Assembly (NCBI RefSeq): GCF_030813915.1
Contig: NZ_JAUSUJ010000035.1
Coordinates: 1 to 57,716 of the forward strand
Reading direction: 5' to 3'
Length of the DNA: 57,716 nt
Source: Rhodoplanes tepidamans
Lineage (GTDB): Bacteria; Pseudomonadota; Alphaproteobacteria; Rhizobiales; Xanthobacteraceae
Shown: in pieces, positions 35,922-44,643 of the stretch
Layout: each line of letters begins with the position of its first letter
Position numbering within the stretch: position 1 is the first letter of the stretch
Notes under the pieces: model-generated
Told to the model about the DNA's origin: nothing
Seen by the model: the letters and a program-made list of their open reading frames with translations, nothing else
The model's database searches: none
Made by a program: the position numbers and the translations under genes

Positions 35922-36728
35922 ATGGACATCATCGTCGAGAACCTGGTCCAGGTCTGGGACGACGGCGGCGACGGCGTACGCGCCCTCGACGGCATCAGTC
36001 ACCATTTCCGCTCCGGCACGCTCACCTGCCTGCTCGGTCCGAGCGGCTGCGGCAAGAGCACGCTCGCCCAGATCGTCGGCGGCATCGAGACCGCGACCTC
36101 GGGCGCCATCCGCATCGTCGATCCGAGCAACCCCGCCGTGCCGCCGGCGAAGCCGGGCCGGTGCTCGGTGATGATGTGGCAGTCGCTCAACCTGTTCCCG
36201 TGGCGCAACGTGATCGACAACGTCGCCTTCGGGCTGGAGATGGCCGGGGTTCCGCGCGAGGCGCGCTACGCCCGTGCCCGCGAGCTGATCGGCATGGTGG
36301 GCCTGCGGAACTTCGAGGAGAAGGCCTGCAGCCAGCTTTCCGGCGGCATGCGCCAGCGCGTCGCGCTGGCCCGCGCCCTCATCATGGACCGGCCGATCCT
36401 GCTGATGGACGAGCCCTTCGCGGCGCTCGACGCGCAGACCAAGATCGTGATGCAGGAGGAGCTCACCCGCATCTTCGAGCGGATGCGCAAGACCATCCTG
36501 TTCGTCACCCACGCCATCGACGAGGCCATCCTGCTCGGCGACGAGGTGGTGGTGATGACGGCGCGCCCGGGCCGCATCAAGGAGGTCATCGCCATCGACC
36601 TGCCGCGGCCGCGCACCCAGGAGATGGTCGGCACGAAGGCCTTCGGCGAGCTCTACGACCGCATCCTGCATCTCATCCGCGAGGAGGTCCTGAACGCCAT
36701 GCGCCAGCAGGACGAGGCCGTCCTATGA
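35922..36728 (+). CDS. ABC transporter ATP-binding protein (nitrate/sulfonate/taurine type)
   Basis: A 268-residue NBD of the NitT/TauT class. Walker A is GPSGCGKST, the Q-loop is MWQSLNLFPW, the signature is LSGGMRQR, Walker B is ILLMDEPFAALD and the switch His is in FVTHAIDEA. It works with the permease downstream and the binding protein two genes on, importing small organic solutes such as sulfonates, thiamine precursors or N-heterocycles. The stop overlaps the permease ATG by four bases. Confidence 0.94.
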   Translation: MDIIVENLVQVWDDGGDGVRALDGISHHFRSGTLTCLLGPSGCGKSTLAQIVGGIETATSGAIRIVDPSNPAVPPAKPGRCSVMMWQSLNLFPWRNVIDNVAFGLEMAGVPREARYARARELIGMVGLRNFEEKACSQLSGGMRQRVALARALIMDRPILLMDEPFAALDAQTKIVMQEELTRIFERMRKTILFVTHAIDEAILLGDEVVVMTARPGRIKEVIAIDLPRPRTQEMVGTKAFGELYDRILHLIREEVLNAMRQQDEAVL

Positions 36729-37585
36729 TCCCGAGCGGACGGGCCATGATCGGCCGCGGCTGGAACGGCCGCGCCGCGAGCGGACGGGCGAGGAGCGGTC
36801 GCCCGGCGAAGAGGCGTCGCGATCCCCTGTGGATGCGGCTGCTGCCGGCCCTCTCGGTCGTGCTGTTCGTCGCCGCCTGGGAGGCGGCGGTGAGATACGG
36901 CGACGTGCCGCCGATCATCCTTCCCGCCCCGTCCAGCATCGCGCGCTATCTGCTCGCGATGATCGCCGACGGGTCGCTGCCGTGGAATCTCGCCGTCACC
37001 TTCATGCGCATCATGGCCGGGTTCTTGGTCGCCGGCGTGCTCGGCGTGCTGGTCGGCGTGCTGATGGGCATGTCGAAGGTGGTCGCGCGTGTCCTCGACC
37101 CGTGGATCGCGGCGCTCTACCCGCTGCCGAAGATCTCGCTCATTCCGCTCCTGATCATCTGGCTCGGCACCGGTGAGGCCTACATCCTCACCATCAGCGC
37201 CATCACGGCGTTCTTCCCCGTGGTGATCAGCACCTATGCGGGCATCCGCCAGACCAGCCAGGAGCTCGTCAAGGCGGCCCGCGACCTCGGCGCCAACACT
37301 CGGCAGATCCAGATGAACGTGGTGATTCCCGCCGCGATCCCCAGCATCTTCGCCGGTCTGCATCTCGGCATGGGCGTCACCATCATCCTGGTGGTCGCCG
37401 CCGAGATGATCGGCGGCTCGAACCAGAGCGGGGTGGGCTGGCTGCTGATCCGCTACGGCCAGGTGATGGAGACCGAGAAGGTCTTCGCGGCGCTGGTGGC
37501 CCTCGCGGTGTTCGGCGGCATCATCATCAAGGCCCAGCAGGCCGTCGACCGCTGGGTCGCGCCCTGGGCCGTGGGCAGGAGCTGA
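36725..37585 (+). CDS. ABC transporter permease (SsuC/TauC family)
   Basis: A 286-residue inner-membrane permease with about six TM helices and the EAA-type coupling loop near residues 185-205 (ELVKAARDLGANTRQIQMNVV). The N-terminal 35 residues are Arg/Gly-rich; in-frame ATGs at codons 8 and 37 (36746 and 36833) offer alternative starts. ATG 36725 is chosen for its ATGA overlap with the ATPase. The amidohydrolase follows after two bases. Confidence 0.92.
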   Translation: MIPSGRAMIGRGWNGRAASGRARSGRPAKRRRDPLWMRLLPALSVVLFVAAWEAAVRYGDVPPIILPAPSSIARYLLAMIADGSLPWNLAVTFMRIMAGFLVAGVLGVLVGVLMGMSKVVARVLDPWIAALYPLPKISLIPLLIIWLGTGEAYILTISAITAFFPVVISTYAGIRQTSQELVKAARDLGANTRQIQMNVVIPAAIPSIFAGLHLGMGVTIILVVAAEMIGGSNQSGVGWLLIRYGQVMETEKVFAALVALAVFGGIIIKAQQAVDRWVAPWAVGRS

Positions 37586-37587
37586 CC

Positions 37588-39039
37588 ATGGCGCGCATCC
37601 TGATCGAGAACGGCCTCGTCGTCACGGTCGACGGCGACCGCAGCGTCTTCCCCGGCGGCGCCGTGCTGGTCGAGGACGGCCGCGTCGCCGCGGTGGGCGA
37701 AAGCCTCGATCCGGCGACGACGCGAGACGTCGACGAGGTGATCGACGCCACCGGCTGCCTGGTCATGCCGGGCCTGATCAACCTGCATCAGCACCATTGG
37801 TACGTGCTGTTCAAGGGGCTCGCCGACGGGATGCTGCTGGAGGACTGGATCACCGATCTGGTCTTCCCGCTGGTGTCGCGGCTGGACGACGAGGCGATGC
37901 GGGTGGCGAGCTGGCAGTGCGGCCTCGAGATGCTGGCCACCGGAACGACCTGCTCTCTGAATCACTCGGTCACCGTGACGACGCCGGAGACCGTGAAGGC
38001 GATCGTCGAACCGCAGGCCGCGCTCGGCATCCGCCAGATCTTCGCCAAGGAGCTGCGCTGCCGCAATGCGCGCTTCGCGACGCATCCGCTGTCGCTCGAC
38101 GAGTCGCTCGCCGCACTCGCCGAGGAGGTGCGGCGCTGGGACGGCGCCCATGGCGGTCTCGTGCGCATGGGCATGGTGATCGAGGCGAACGCCCACTGGA
38201 CCGCCTCCGGCATGAGCACCGAGGACCTGATCACCCGCGGCTATAAGCTCGCGCGTGACCTCGGCGTGCGGATCTCCAGCCACATCGCCGGCGGCACCTT
38301 CTCTCTGGAGAAGGGGTTCCTCAAGCACCTGCGCGAGACCGGCCGCACCGACGTGCGCTACCTGATGCAGCTCGGCGTCCTCGACGAGCGGTGGATCCTC
38401 GCCCACTGCATCCACTGTACCGAGCTCGACCTCGAACAGATGGCCCGGGTCGGCGCCAGCCTCGTCTACACCCCGACCAGCGAGTCGATCCGCGGCGGCG
38501 GCATCGGGCCGATCGCAAACGCGGCGAAGCTCGGCATCGTCACGGCGCTCGGCACCGACGGGCCGATGGTCGACTACACCGACGACATGCTGGAGCAGAT
38601 CAAGGCCTGCGTGCTGTTCCAGCACCAGCGCCACCTCGACCCGACCCGCATCTCGGTCGAGCAGGCGATCGAGATGGCGACCATCGACGCCGCCCGTGCC
38701 GCCGGGCTCGACGCCGAGATCGGCTCGCTCGAGGTCGGGAAGCGCGCCGACATCGCCGTGTTCGACATGCGCCGGCCCCATGTCGGGCCGCTGCTGCGGC
38801 CGCTCTCCGCCTTCGTGTGCGCCGGCAAGGGCTCGGACGCCAAGGTGGTGCTGGTCGACGGCGAAATCGTCTACCGCGACGGCGTCTTTCCGCAGTGCCC
38901 GGATCCACGCGAGATCCTGCGCGAGGCCGAGGCGATCGGGCGGAGCATCGTCGCGAGCGCCGGCCTCTCGCACCGGCTCGCCTCGTCCTGGCCGGTCCGG
39001 CCGGCATCGGTCCCGGCGTCCCGGCGGGCGCGGGCGTAA
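37588..39039 (+). CDS. Amidohydrolase of the guanine/8-oxoguanine deaminase and chlorohydrolase type
   Basis: A 483-residue metal-dependent deaminase or dechlorinase. Ligands and catalytic residues appear as HQHH (HxH) near residue 67, SSHIAGG, LAHCIHC and GTDGP. Families with this pattern include 8-oxoguanine deaminase, SsnA and triazine hydrolases (AtzB/TrzN-like). Placement inside a NitT/TauT-type uptake operon suggests that the imported solute is an N-containing ring. It lies two bases after the permease and 36 before the binding protein. The C-terminal 20 residues are an Arg/Ser/Pro tail. Confidence 0.88.
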   Translation: MARILIENGLVVTVDGDRSVFPGGAVLVEDGRVAAVGESLDPATTRDVDEVIDATGCLVMPGLINLHQHHWYVLFKGLADGMLLEDWITDLVFPLVSRLDDEAMRVASWQCGLEMLATGTTCSLNHSVTVTTPETVKAIVEPQAALGIRQIFAKELRCRNARFATHPLSLDESLAALAEEVRRWDGAHGGLVRMGMVIEANAHWTASGMSTEDLITRGYKLARDLGVRISSHIAGGTFSLEKGFLKHLRETGRTDVRYLMQLGVLDERWILAHCIHCTELDLEQMARVGASLVYTPTSESIRGGGIGPIANAAKLGIVTALGTDGPMVDYTDDMLEQIKACVLFQHQRHLDPTRISVEQAIEMATIDAARAAGLDAEIGSLEVGKRADIAVFDMRRPHVGPLLRPLSAFVCAGKGSDAKVVLVDGEIVYRDGVFPQCPDPREILREAEAIGRSIVASAGLSHRLASSWPVRPASVPASRRARA

Positions 39040-39075
39040 CCATCGTTCGGCAGCGATCCATCAGAGGAGACGGTC

Positions 39076-40128
39076 ATGAAGGCGTCAGGCAGGTTGTTGG
39101 CGGTCGTCGGCGCAGTGCTGTCACTCGCGGGGGCGCCGGCCACGGGGCGCGCGGCGGACGTGCTGCGCATCGGCGAGGGGCCGTTCATCACGGGCGGCGG
39201 ATTCCTGGTCGCCGAGCAGAAGGGCTACTTCAAGAGGGTCGGGATCGACGTCGAGAAGCGCATGTTCATCGACGGCCAGCAGGCCGTCCCGGCGCTGATC
39301 GCGGGCGAGCTCGATCTCACCTTCATGACGGCCAATGCCAGCCTGTTCAACTCGATCGCCCGCGGCGCGCCGCTCGTCGTCGTGCTCGACCGTGGCAACA
39401 ACAAGGCGGGGCGCGGCTACACGGTCATCAACGTCAGCAAGGAGATGGCCGACGCCGGCGTGAAGACGCTCGGCGATCTCGGCAGGCTCAAGGGCAAGAA
39501 GATCGGCGTCAGCGGCACCGGCAGCATCAACCAGTACGTCTTCTCGCTGGCGCTGCAGAAGGCCGGGCTCGATCCGCGCAAGGACGTGACCTGGGTCACC
39601 AACGTGCCGCAGCCCGACCTGATGAAGATGCTCGGCCAGAACCAGATCGACGCCACCGATCTCGCCTACCAGTTCGGCTTCTTCGCCGAGAAGAACGGCT
39701 GGGGCCCGATGATCGCCACCGGCGACAAGATCGATCCGGACGGCCCGATCGGCGTGTTCGCCACCCGCCAGTCGCTGGTGCGGGAGAAGCGCGACGTGCT
39801 GGTGCGCTTCGCCATGGCCTATCTGCAGGGGGCGAAGGAGTTCAACGCCGCCGCGGCGGCGCCCGACCAGCATCCCGAGATCGTCGACATCCTGGCCCGC
39901 ACCACGGCGCTCCAGAAGCCCGAGACCGTCAAGGCGATCGCTCCCAACTGGTCCTACGTCAACGAGGACGGGCTACCGAACGTCACCTCGATCATGAAGA
40001 TGCAGGATTACTGGGCCGACTATTACGACTTCGTCGAGAAGAAGGTTTCGGCCGAGCGGCTGTTCGACCTCACCATCGCCAAGGAGGCGCTGGCGCGGCT
40101 CGAGAGAGAGAAGCCGTTCGCGAAGTGA
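39076..40128 (+). CDS. ABC transporter substrate-binding protein (NMT1/SsuA-like)
   Basis: A 350-residue periplasmic binding protein with a signal peptide (LLAVVGAVLSLAGAPATGRA). The NMT1/SsuA pattern is seen in GGGFLVAEQKGYFKRVGIDV and VPALIAGELDLTFMTAN. It should deliver the solute to the permease and ATPase upstream. RBS AGAGGA at 39062-39067 precedes the ATG. The ligand is not readable; genome context favours an amide- or ring-nitrogen compound. Confidence 0.92.
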   Translation: MKASGRLLAVVGAVLSLAGAPATGRAADVLRIGEGPFITGGGFLVAEQKGYFKRVGIDVEKRMFIDGQQAVPALIAGELDLTFMTANASLFNSIARGAPLVVVLDRGNNKAGRGYTVINVSKEMADAGVKTLGDLGRLKGKKIGVSGTGSINQYVFSLALQKAGLDPRKDVTWVTNVPQPDLMKMLGQNQIDATDLAYQFGFFAEKNGWGPMIATGDKIDPDGPIGVFATRQSLVREKRDVLVRFAMAYLQGAKEFNAAAAAPDQHPEIVDILARTTALQKPETVKAIAPNWSYVNEDGLPNVTSIMKMQDYWADYYDFVEKKVSAERLFDLTIAKEALARLEREKPFAK

Positions 40129-40202
40129 CGCCGCGAGACGAGCGGCATCTGCGGGTCCGACCCGGGGATGCCGGCCGGGCGAATCGAAGCCTCTCCACGG
40201 TC

Positions 40203-40300
40203 GTGCTCCGCGAAGGCGGAGCACCCAGCAGGCCGCAGCACCTCGCTCGATCGCCAGCGTCGGTGGGTACCGGGGCGTCCGCCGGCGCGGGCGACGACGG
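40203..40300. repeat. Mosaic palindromic intergenic repeat, copy A
   Basis: It starts with a 9-bp hairpin (40203-40211 with 40216-40224) and contains the 14-mer GGCGGAGCACCCAG (40215-40228), then CCGCAGC, CGGTGGGTAC and a GTCCGCC...CGACGACG end. The same order of blocks occurs at 57403-57503. It fills most of the 232-bp gap between the binding-protein gene and the M24 gene; no promoter is obvious. Confidence 0.75.
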
Positions 40301-40360
40301 CGGAGAGGTCGGCGGACGGTCCGGCGGAGATTGAACGGAACGGAGCCGAGATTGCGAGCC

Positions 40361-41569
40361 ATGCCGGCGTTGTCGAACTTCGAGTCGGAGCTGCGGTCGC
40401 GCTACGGCGACCTTCTCGGCCCGAGCTATCCGAGCTTCTCCGCCGCCGAGATGCAGCGGCGCGAGGCGCTGGTCGGGGACATGATGGCGGCACAGGGGCT
40501 CGACGCCCTGATCGTCGCCGAGGCGATGCGGGCCGGCACCGCGACCGGCTGGCTCACCGGCTGGCCGGTGACGGCCGAGGCCGTCACCGTGGTGGTGCCG
40601 GGCGCGCCGCGGCGGATGTTCGTCCAGCACTACAACCACCTGCCGCTCGCCCGCCGGCTCGCCTGGAACACCGAGGTCCTGTGGGGGGAGGGGAGCGCCA
40701 TCGGCCGGGCCGCCGAGGCGGTCGCCGCCGCGACCTCGGACCTCGCCATCAAGGGACGCGCCTCCGTCGGGGTGATCGGCCGGATGCCGGCTGCCGAGGC
40801 GGAACGGCTGGCCGGCCGCTTCCGGGTGGTCGACATGAACCGCGCCTATGCGCAGCTGCGGATGATCAAGTCGGAGGAGGAGGTGCGCTGGCTGTCGCTC
40901 GCCGCCGGCCTCACCGATCTCGCCGTGCTGGCCTTCGCCGAGCGGGCGCGGCCCGGGCGCAGCGAGCGCGAGCTGATCGCGCAGGTGCAGGAGAGCTATC
41001 TGGCGCTCGGCGGCACCAATTTCATCCACTACGTCCACTCGACCCCCATGGACGCACCGGACGTCGCGGTGCCGCGCCAGTTCCCGTCGGCCCGCGTGCT
41101 GCAGACGGGCGACGTGCTGAGCTGCGAGCTGTCGGTCGACTTCTGGGGCTATACCGGGCAGATCCTGCGCACCTTCTTTCTCGGGACCGAGCCCGACGCG
41201 CTCTATCGCGAGCTGCACGCGGTCGCCGACCAGGTGCTCGACGCGGTGCTGGCGCGGGTGAAGCCCGGCACCCGTGCGCGCGAGCTGGTCGAGGCGTCGC
41301 GTGGCATCGAGGATGCCGGCTTCACCGTCATCGACGACCTCGTGCACGGCTACGGCGGCGGCTATCTGCCGCCGGTGCTGGGTACGGCGAGCCGGCCGTC
41401 CGCGGGCATCCCCGACCTGACGCTGCAGGCCGGCATGGCGCTCGTCGTCCAGCCCAACGTGACGACGCGTGACGGGACGGCCGGCGTGCAGACCGGCAAC
41501 CTCGTGCTGGTCACCGAGACGGGTTGGCGCAGCCTGCAGCAATACCCGCGCGGCTGGCGGGTGCTGTGA
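40361..41569 (+). CDS. M24 (creatinase/aminopeptidase P) family protein lacking most metal ligands
   Basis: A 402-residue pita-bread-fold protein with an N-terminal creatinase-like domain (1-165) and a C-terminal M24 domain. The positions of the five metal ligands read E256, Q267, H329, Q364 and G379 by alignment to the usual Asp-Asp-His-Glu-Glu, so only His is kept. The segments GDVLSCELSVDFWGYTGQ and GMALVVQPNV show this. Creatinase itself works without metal, so it may be an amidinohydrolase-like enzyme and not a peptidase. ATG 40361 is chosen; a TTG at 40331 is also in frame. Probably part of the upstream catabolic unit. Confidence 0.85.
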   Translation: MPALSNFESELRSRYGDLLGPSYPSFSAAEMQRREALVGDMMAAQGLDALIVAEAMRAGTATGWLTGWPVTAEAVTVVVPGAPRRMFVQHYNHLPLARRLAWNTEVLWGEGSAIGRAAEAVAAATSDLAIKGRASVGVIGRMPAAEAERLAGRFRVVDMNRAYAQLRMIKSEEEVRWLSLAAGLTDLAVLAFAERARPGRSERELIAQVQESYLALGGTNFIHYVHSTPMDAPDVAVPRQFPSARVLQTGDVLSCELSVDFWGYTGQILRTFFLGTEPDALYRELHAVADQVLDAVLARVKPGTRARELVEASRGIEDAGFTVIDDLVHGYGGGYLPPVLGTASRPSAGIPDLTLQAGMALVVQPNVTTRDGTAGVQTGNLVLVTETGWRSLQQYPRGWRVL

Positions 41570-41594
41570 GCGCGGCGGGCCGGGATCCGTCGGA

Positions 41595-42107
41595 TCACGT
41601 CCCCGCCTGCGAGGCCTGCGGCGACGGTCGGCCGAGCGCTGCGACGATGGCGTCCACGATCTCGTCCGGCGTGCGGTCGATATCCACCACGATCGCGTCG
41701 CGCGGCTCCTCCAGCGTCGCGAACTGGCTGTCGAGCAGGGCCGGGTTCATGTAGTGCCCGGTGCGGGCGGCGAGCCGCGGCGCGATCACGTCGGCCGATC
41801 CCCGCAGATACACGAAGGTGACGTCGCCGGCCGGCGACAGCACCTCGCGATAGGCCTGCTTGAGGGCCGAGCAGGCGAGCACGTGGTCGACGCCCTGCTG
41901 CTCCCAGCCCTCGATGGCGGCGCGCAGCGCCGCGAGCCAGGGCCGCCGGTCGTCGTCGTTCAGCGCGATGCCGGCGTGCATCTTCTCGACGTTCTCGGGC
42001 GGGTGGAAGCTGTCGGCATCGGAGAAGCCGCAGCCGAGCCGCGCGGCGAGCAGCATGCCCACCGTCGTCTTGCCGGATCCCGAGACGCCCATCAGCACGA
42101 CGATCAT
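41595..42107 (-). CDS. gntK: Gluconokinase
   Basis: A 170-residue GntK-type kinase that phosphorylates gluconate to 6-phosphogluconate. The P-loop is GVSGSGKT at residues 7-14, followed by DADSFHPPENVEKMHAGIAL, the ACSALKQAYR motif and a GHYMNPALLDSQFATLE segment. It lies 12 bases downstream of the gluconate permease gene on the same strand, so uptake and phosphorylation are paired. It converges on the M24 gene. Confidence 0.93.
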   Translation of the reverse strand: MIVVLMGVSGSGKTTVGMLLAARLGCGFSDADSFHPPENVEKMHAGIALNDDDRRPWLAALRAAIEGWEQQGVDHVLACSALKQAYREVLSPAGDVTFVYLRGSADVIAPRLAARTGHYMNPALLDSQFATLEEPRDAIVVDIDRTPDEIVDAIVAALGRPSPQASQAGT

Positions 42108-42119
42108 GGTCCGCTCCGC

Positions 42120-43478
42120 TCAGACGGCCAGCGACAGCAGCAGCGTGAAGCAGAAGGCCGACACCGCGAGGATCGTCTCCAGCGCCGTCCATGTCTTCAG
42201 CGTCTGCTCGACCGTCATGTTGAAGTACTCCTTGATCAGCCAGAAGCCGGAATCGTTGACGTGCGACAGGATGATCGATCCGGCGCCGGTGGCCAGCACC
42301 AGGAGCTCCGGCCGCACCGCGCCCGGCGTCGCCGCGGCGATCGGCGCGACGATGCCGGCCGCCGTGGTCAGCGCCACGGTCGCCGAGCCGGTGGCGACGC
42401 GGATCACCGAGGCGACCACGAAGGCGAGCACCAGCAGCGGCACCTGGAGCTGGATCGCCATGTCGGCGATCGCCTTGCCGACGCCGGAGTCGAGCAGCAC
42501 CCGGTTGAAGCCGCCGCCGGCACCGATCACCAGCAGGATGGTCGCGGTCGGCGCGAGGCAGTCGGTGGTGAATTTCAGGAGCTGGTTCCGGTCGAAGCCG
42601 CGCCGCACGCCGAACGTCCAGAACGCCACCAGCAGGGCGACGAGCAGCGAGATCACCGGATTGCCGATGAAGTTGAGGGTGTTGCGGGCCGGCGTTCCGG
42701 CCGCCAGCGTCAGATCCGCGAGGCTCGATCCGACCATCAGGAAGACCGGCAGCATGATGGTGAAGACCGACACGCCGAAGCCCGGGAGGTCGGCGCGCGG
42801 CTCGCCGACGAGCTGGTCGGCGAGCGGGTTGTGCGCCGGCAGCGTGATGCGCCGCGAGATCCACTGGCCGTAGATCGGCCCGGCGAGCGCCGCGGCCGGC
42901 AGGCCGACGATGATGGAATAGACGATGGTGAGGCCGACGTCGGCCTGGAAGGTGCCGACCGCCAGCATCGCGGCGGGATGCGGCGGCACCAGGCCGTGGA
43001 CGATCGACAGGCCGGCGACCAGCGGTACCCCGACCAGGATCAGCGACGTGCCGGTCCGCCTGGCGATGGCGAAGACCAGCGGTACCAGCAGCACGAAGCC
43101 GACCTGGAAGAACACCGGCATGCCGACGATGAAGGCGACGAACATGATCGCCCAGTGCACCCGCCGCTCTCCGAACAGGCCGATCAGCGTGCGGGCGATC
43201 CGCTCGGCGCCGCCGGACTCGGCGAGCAGCTTGCCCAGCATGGTGCCGAGCGCCACCACCACGGCGATGAAGCCGAGCACGCCGCCGACGCCGTTCTGGA
43301 ACGAGGTCACGATGGTCGGCAGCGGCATGCCGGCGGCGACGCCCATGGCGAGCGAGACGACGATCAGGGCGATGAACGGATTGAGCTTGAACCGTGCGAT
43401 CAGCACGATCAGGGCGACGATCGCCAGGGCGGCGTAGAGCAGGAGCAGCTCGCCGGTGGCCGTGCCGGGCGCGGGCAT
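42120..43478 (-). CDS. gntP: Gluconate:H+ symporter (GntP family)
   Basis: A 452-residue inner-membrane transporter with about 12-14 hydrophobic segments. GntP-family marks include FIALIVVSLAMGVAAGM, VPPHPAAMLAVGTF and HVNDSGFWLIKEYF near residues 410-425. It imports gluconate or a related sugar acid and is coupled to gntK directly downstream. No GntR-type regulator is adjacent. Periplasmic gluconate from a PQQ glucose dehydrogenase would be a natural source, which is a loose link to the pqq operon in the window. Confidence 0.92.
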   Translation of the reverse strand: MPAPGTATGELLLLYAALAIVALIVLIARFKLNPFIALIVVSLAMGVAAGMPLPTIVTSFQNGVGGVLGFIAVVVALGTMLGKLLAESGGAERIARTLIGLFGERRVHWAIMFVAFIVGMPVFFQVGFVLLVPLVFAIARRTGTSLILVGVPLVAGLSIVHGLVPPHPAAMLAVGTFQADVGLTIVYSIIVGLPAAALAGPIYGQWISRRITLPAHNPLADQLVGEPRADLPGFGVSVFTIMLPVFLMVGSSLADLTLAAGTPARNTLNFIGNPVISLLVALLVAFWTFGVRRGFDRNQLLKFTTDCLAPTATILLVIGAGGGFNRVLLDSGVGKAIADMAIQLQVPLLVLAFVVASVIRVATGSATVALTTAAGIVAPIAAATPGAVRPELLVLATGAGSIILSHVNDSGFWLIKEYFNMTVEQTLKTWTALETILAVSAFCFTLLLSLAV

Positions 43479-43692
43479 GGTCGTCTCCTTCTGGGCCGGC
43501 GGTCCGGACGACGTCGCCGACGTGCTGCCGGTCGGCCGGGCGGGCGTGTTCCGATGTCCGGATCATGCGCGTCCCGGCATCCGGCGCAAGCGCCCCGGAC
43601 ACCGGACCGGAAAAGCGGAACGGCGCGGCCTCGGGAGGCCGCGCCGTTCCGGTATCGCAATGGGTGAAGGAGCGGCGCTCGCGCGCTCGGCC

Positions 43693-44643
43693 TCAGCGGG
43701 CGCTGTGGCGGGTCGGGGCCGGCTCGTCGGCGCGGCCGTCGGCCGTCGCGAACGACACGTCGTCGGTGACGGCCGAGAACACCGCGGGCACCTGGGCGCC
43801 GCCGGTGGCCCGCGCCACGGTCTGGCGGGTGCGGTTGAACGCCTCCTCGGCGGTCTGGCCGGGCGCCCGCATCTGGGCGATCAGCTCGCGGGCGAAGACG
43901 CTCTGGCCGTCGGCCTCCTGGTCGGCGATCTTGCCGGGCGCGACCGCGTAGAGCACCAGCGTGCCCTCCGGGCCGGCGATCGGCGCGAGCCCGGTGGAGA
44001 AGCCGCGCAGCCGCCGCTCGAACGGGTTCCGCCGGGCGGCGTCGAGAATGACGAGCTTGCTCCTGGCGCCGCGGGCGTTCATGGCGGCGACCACCGGTTC
44101 GAGGCCGATGCCGTCGCGGCGCACGTCCTCGGCGCGCCAGATCTGGGCGCTCACCGGGACCAGGAAGCTCTCGCGGCCGATCTGCACGCCATGGCCGCTG
44201 AAATAGAGGAGGGCGGTGGCGCCCGGCGTGATCCTGCCGGTGAAGCGCTCGACCGCGCACTCCATCGCCTGCTTGCTCAGGTTCTCGCCGAGCTCGACGT
44301 CGAAGCCCTTCTCGCGCAGTTCGTCGGCCACGGCCCGTGCATCGGCGATCGGCGCGGTCAGCGGCGCGTCGCCGTCCGGATAGGCGCCGTTGCCGATCAC
44401 CAAGGCGAGCCGGGGTCCGGCGGCGGCGACCGGGCCGGTCGCGTCGGCCTGCTGGGCCGCCGGCTGTGCTGGCCTGGGCTCGCGGCGTGCCTCCGCGGCA
44501 GCATTGCCGCCGCTCGGCGCCATGGCGACCTGGGTGCCGGTTTCGAGCTGCTGCCCGACCGCGGTCCGGATGACCTCCGCCGAGACCAGCGTCAGGCTCA
44601 CGAAGGCGAGCGCCGCCGCCCCGGCGAATTTCACTGTCCGCAT
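43693..44643 (-). CDS. Caspase-family (C14) protein lacking the catalytic cysteine
   Basis: A 316-residue secreted or anchored protein. A signal peptide or TM anchor (KFAGAAALAFVSLTLVSA) precedes a low-complexity linker to about residue 75. The p20-like caspase domain runs from RLALVIGNGAYPDGDAPL. The His of the dyad is present (H151, YFSGHGVQ), but the usual DACRxNPF cysteine is alanine: ILDAARRNPF, A203. It should therefore be proteolytically dead and may act as a binding or regulatory module. The start at 44643 is chosen because MRTVKFAG opens a normal signal sequence. Confidence 0.85.
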   Translation of the reverse strand: MRTVKFAGAAALAFVSLTLVSAEVIRTAVGQQLETGTQVAMAPSGGNAAAEARREPRPAQPAAQQADATGPVAAAGPRLALVIGNGAYPDGDAPLTAPIADARAVADELREKGFDVELGENLSKQAMECAVERFTGRITPGATALLYFSGHGVQIGRESFLVPVSAQIWRAEDVRRDGIGLEPVVAAMNARGARSKLVILDAARRNPFERRLRGFSTGLAPIAGPEGTLVLYAVAPGKIADQEADGQSVFARELIAQMRAPGQTAEEAFNRTRQTVARATGGAQVPAVFSAVTDDVSFATADGRADEPAPTRHSAR

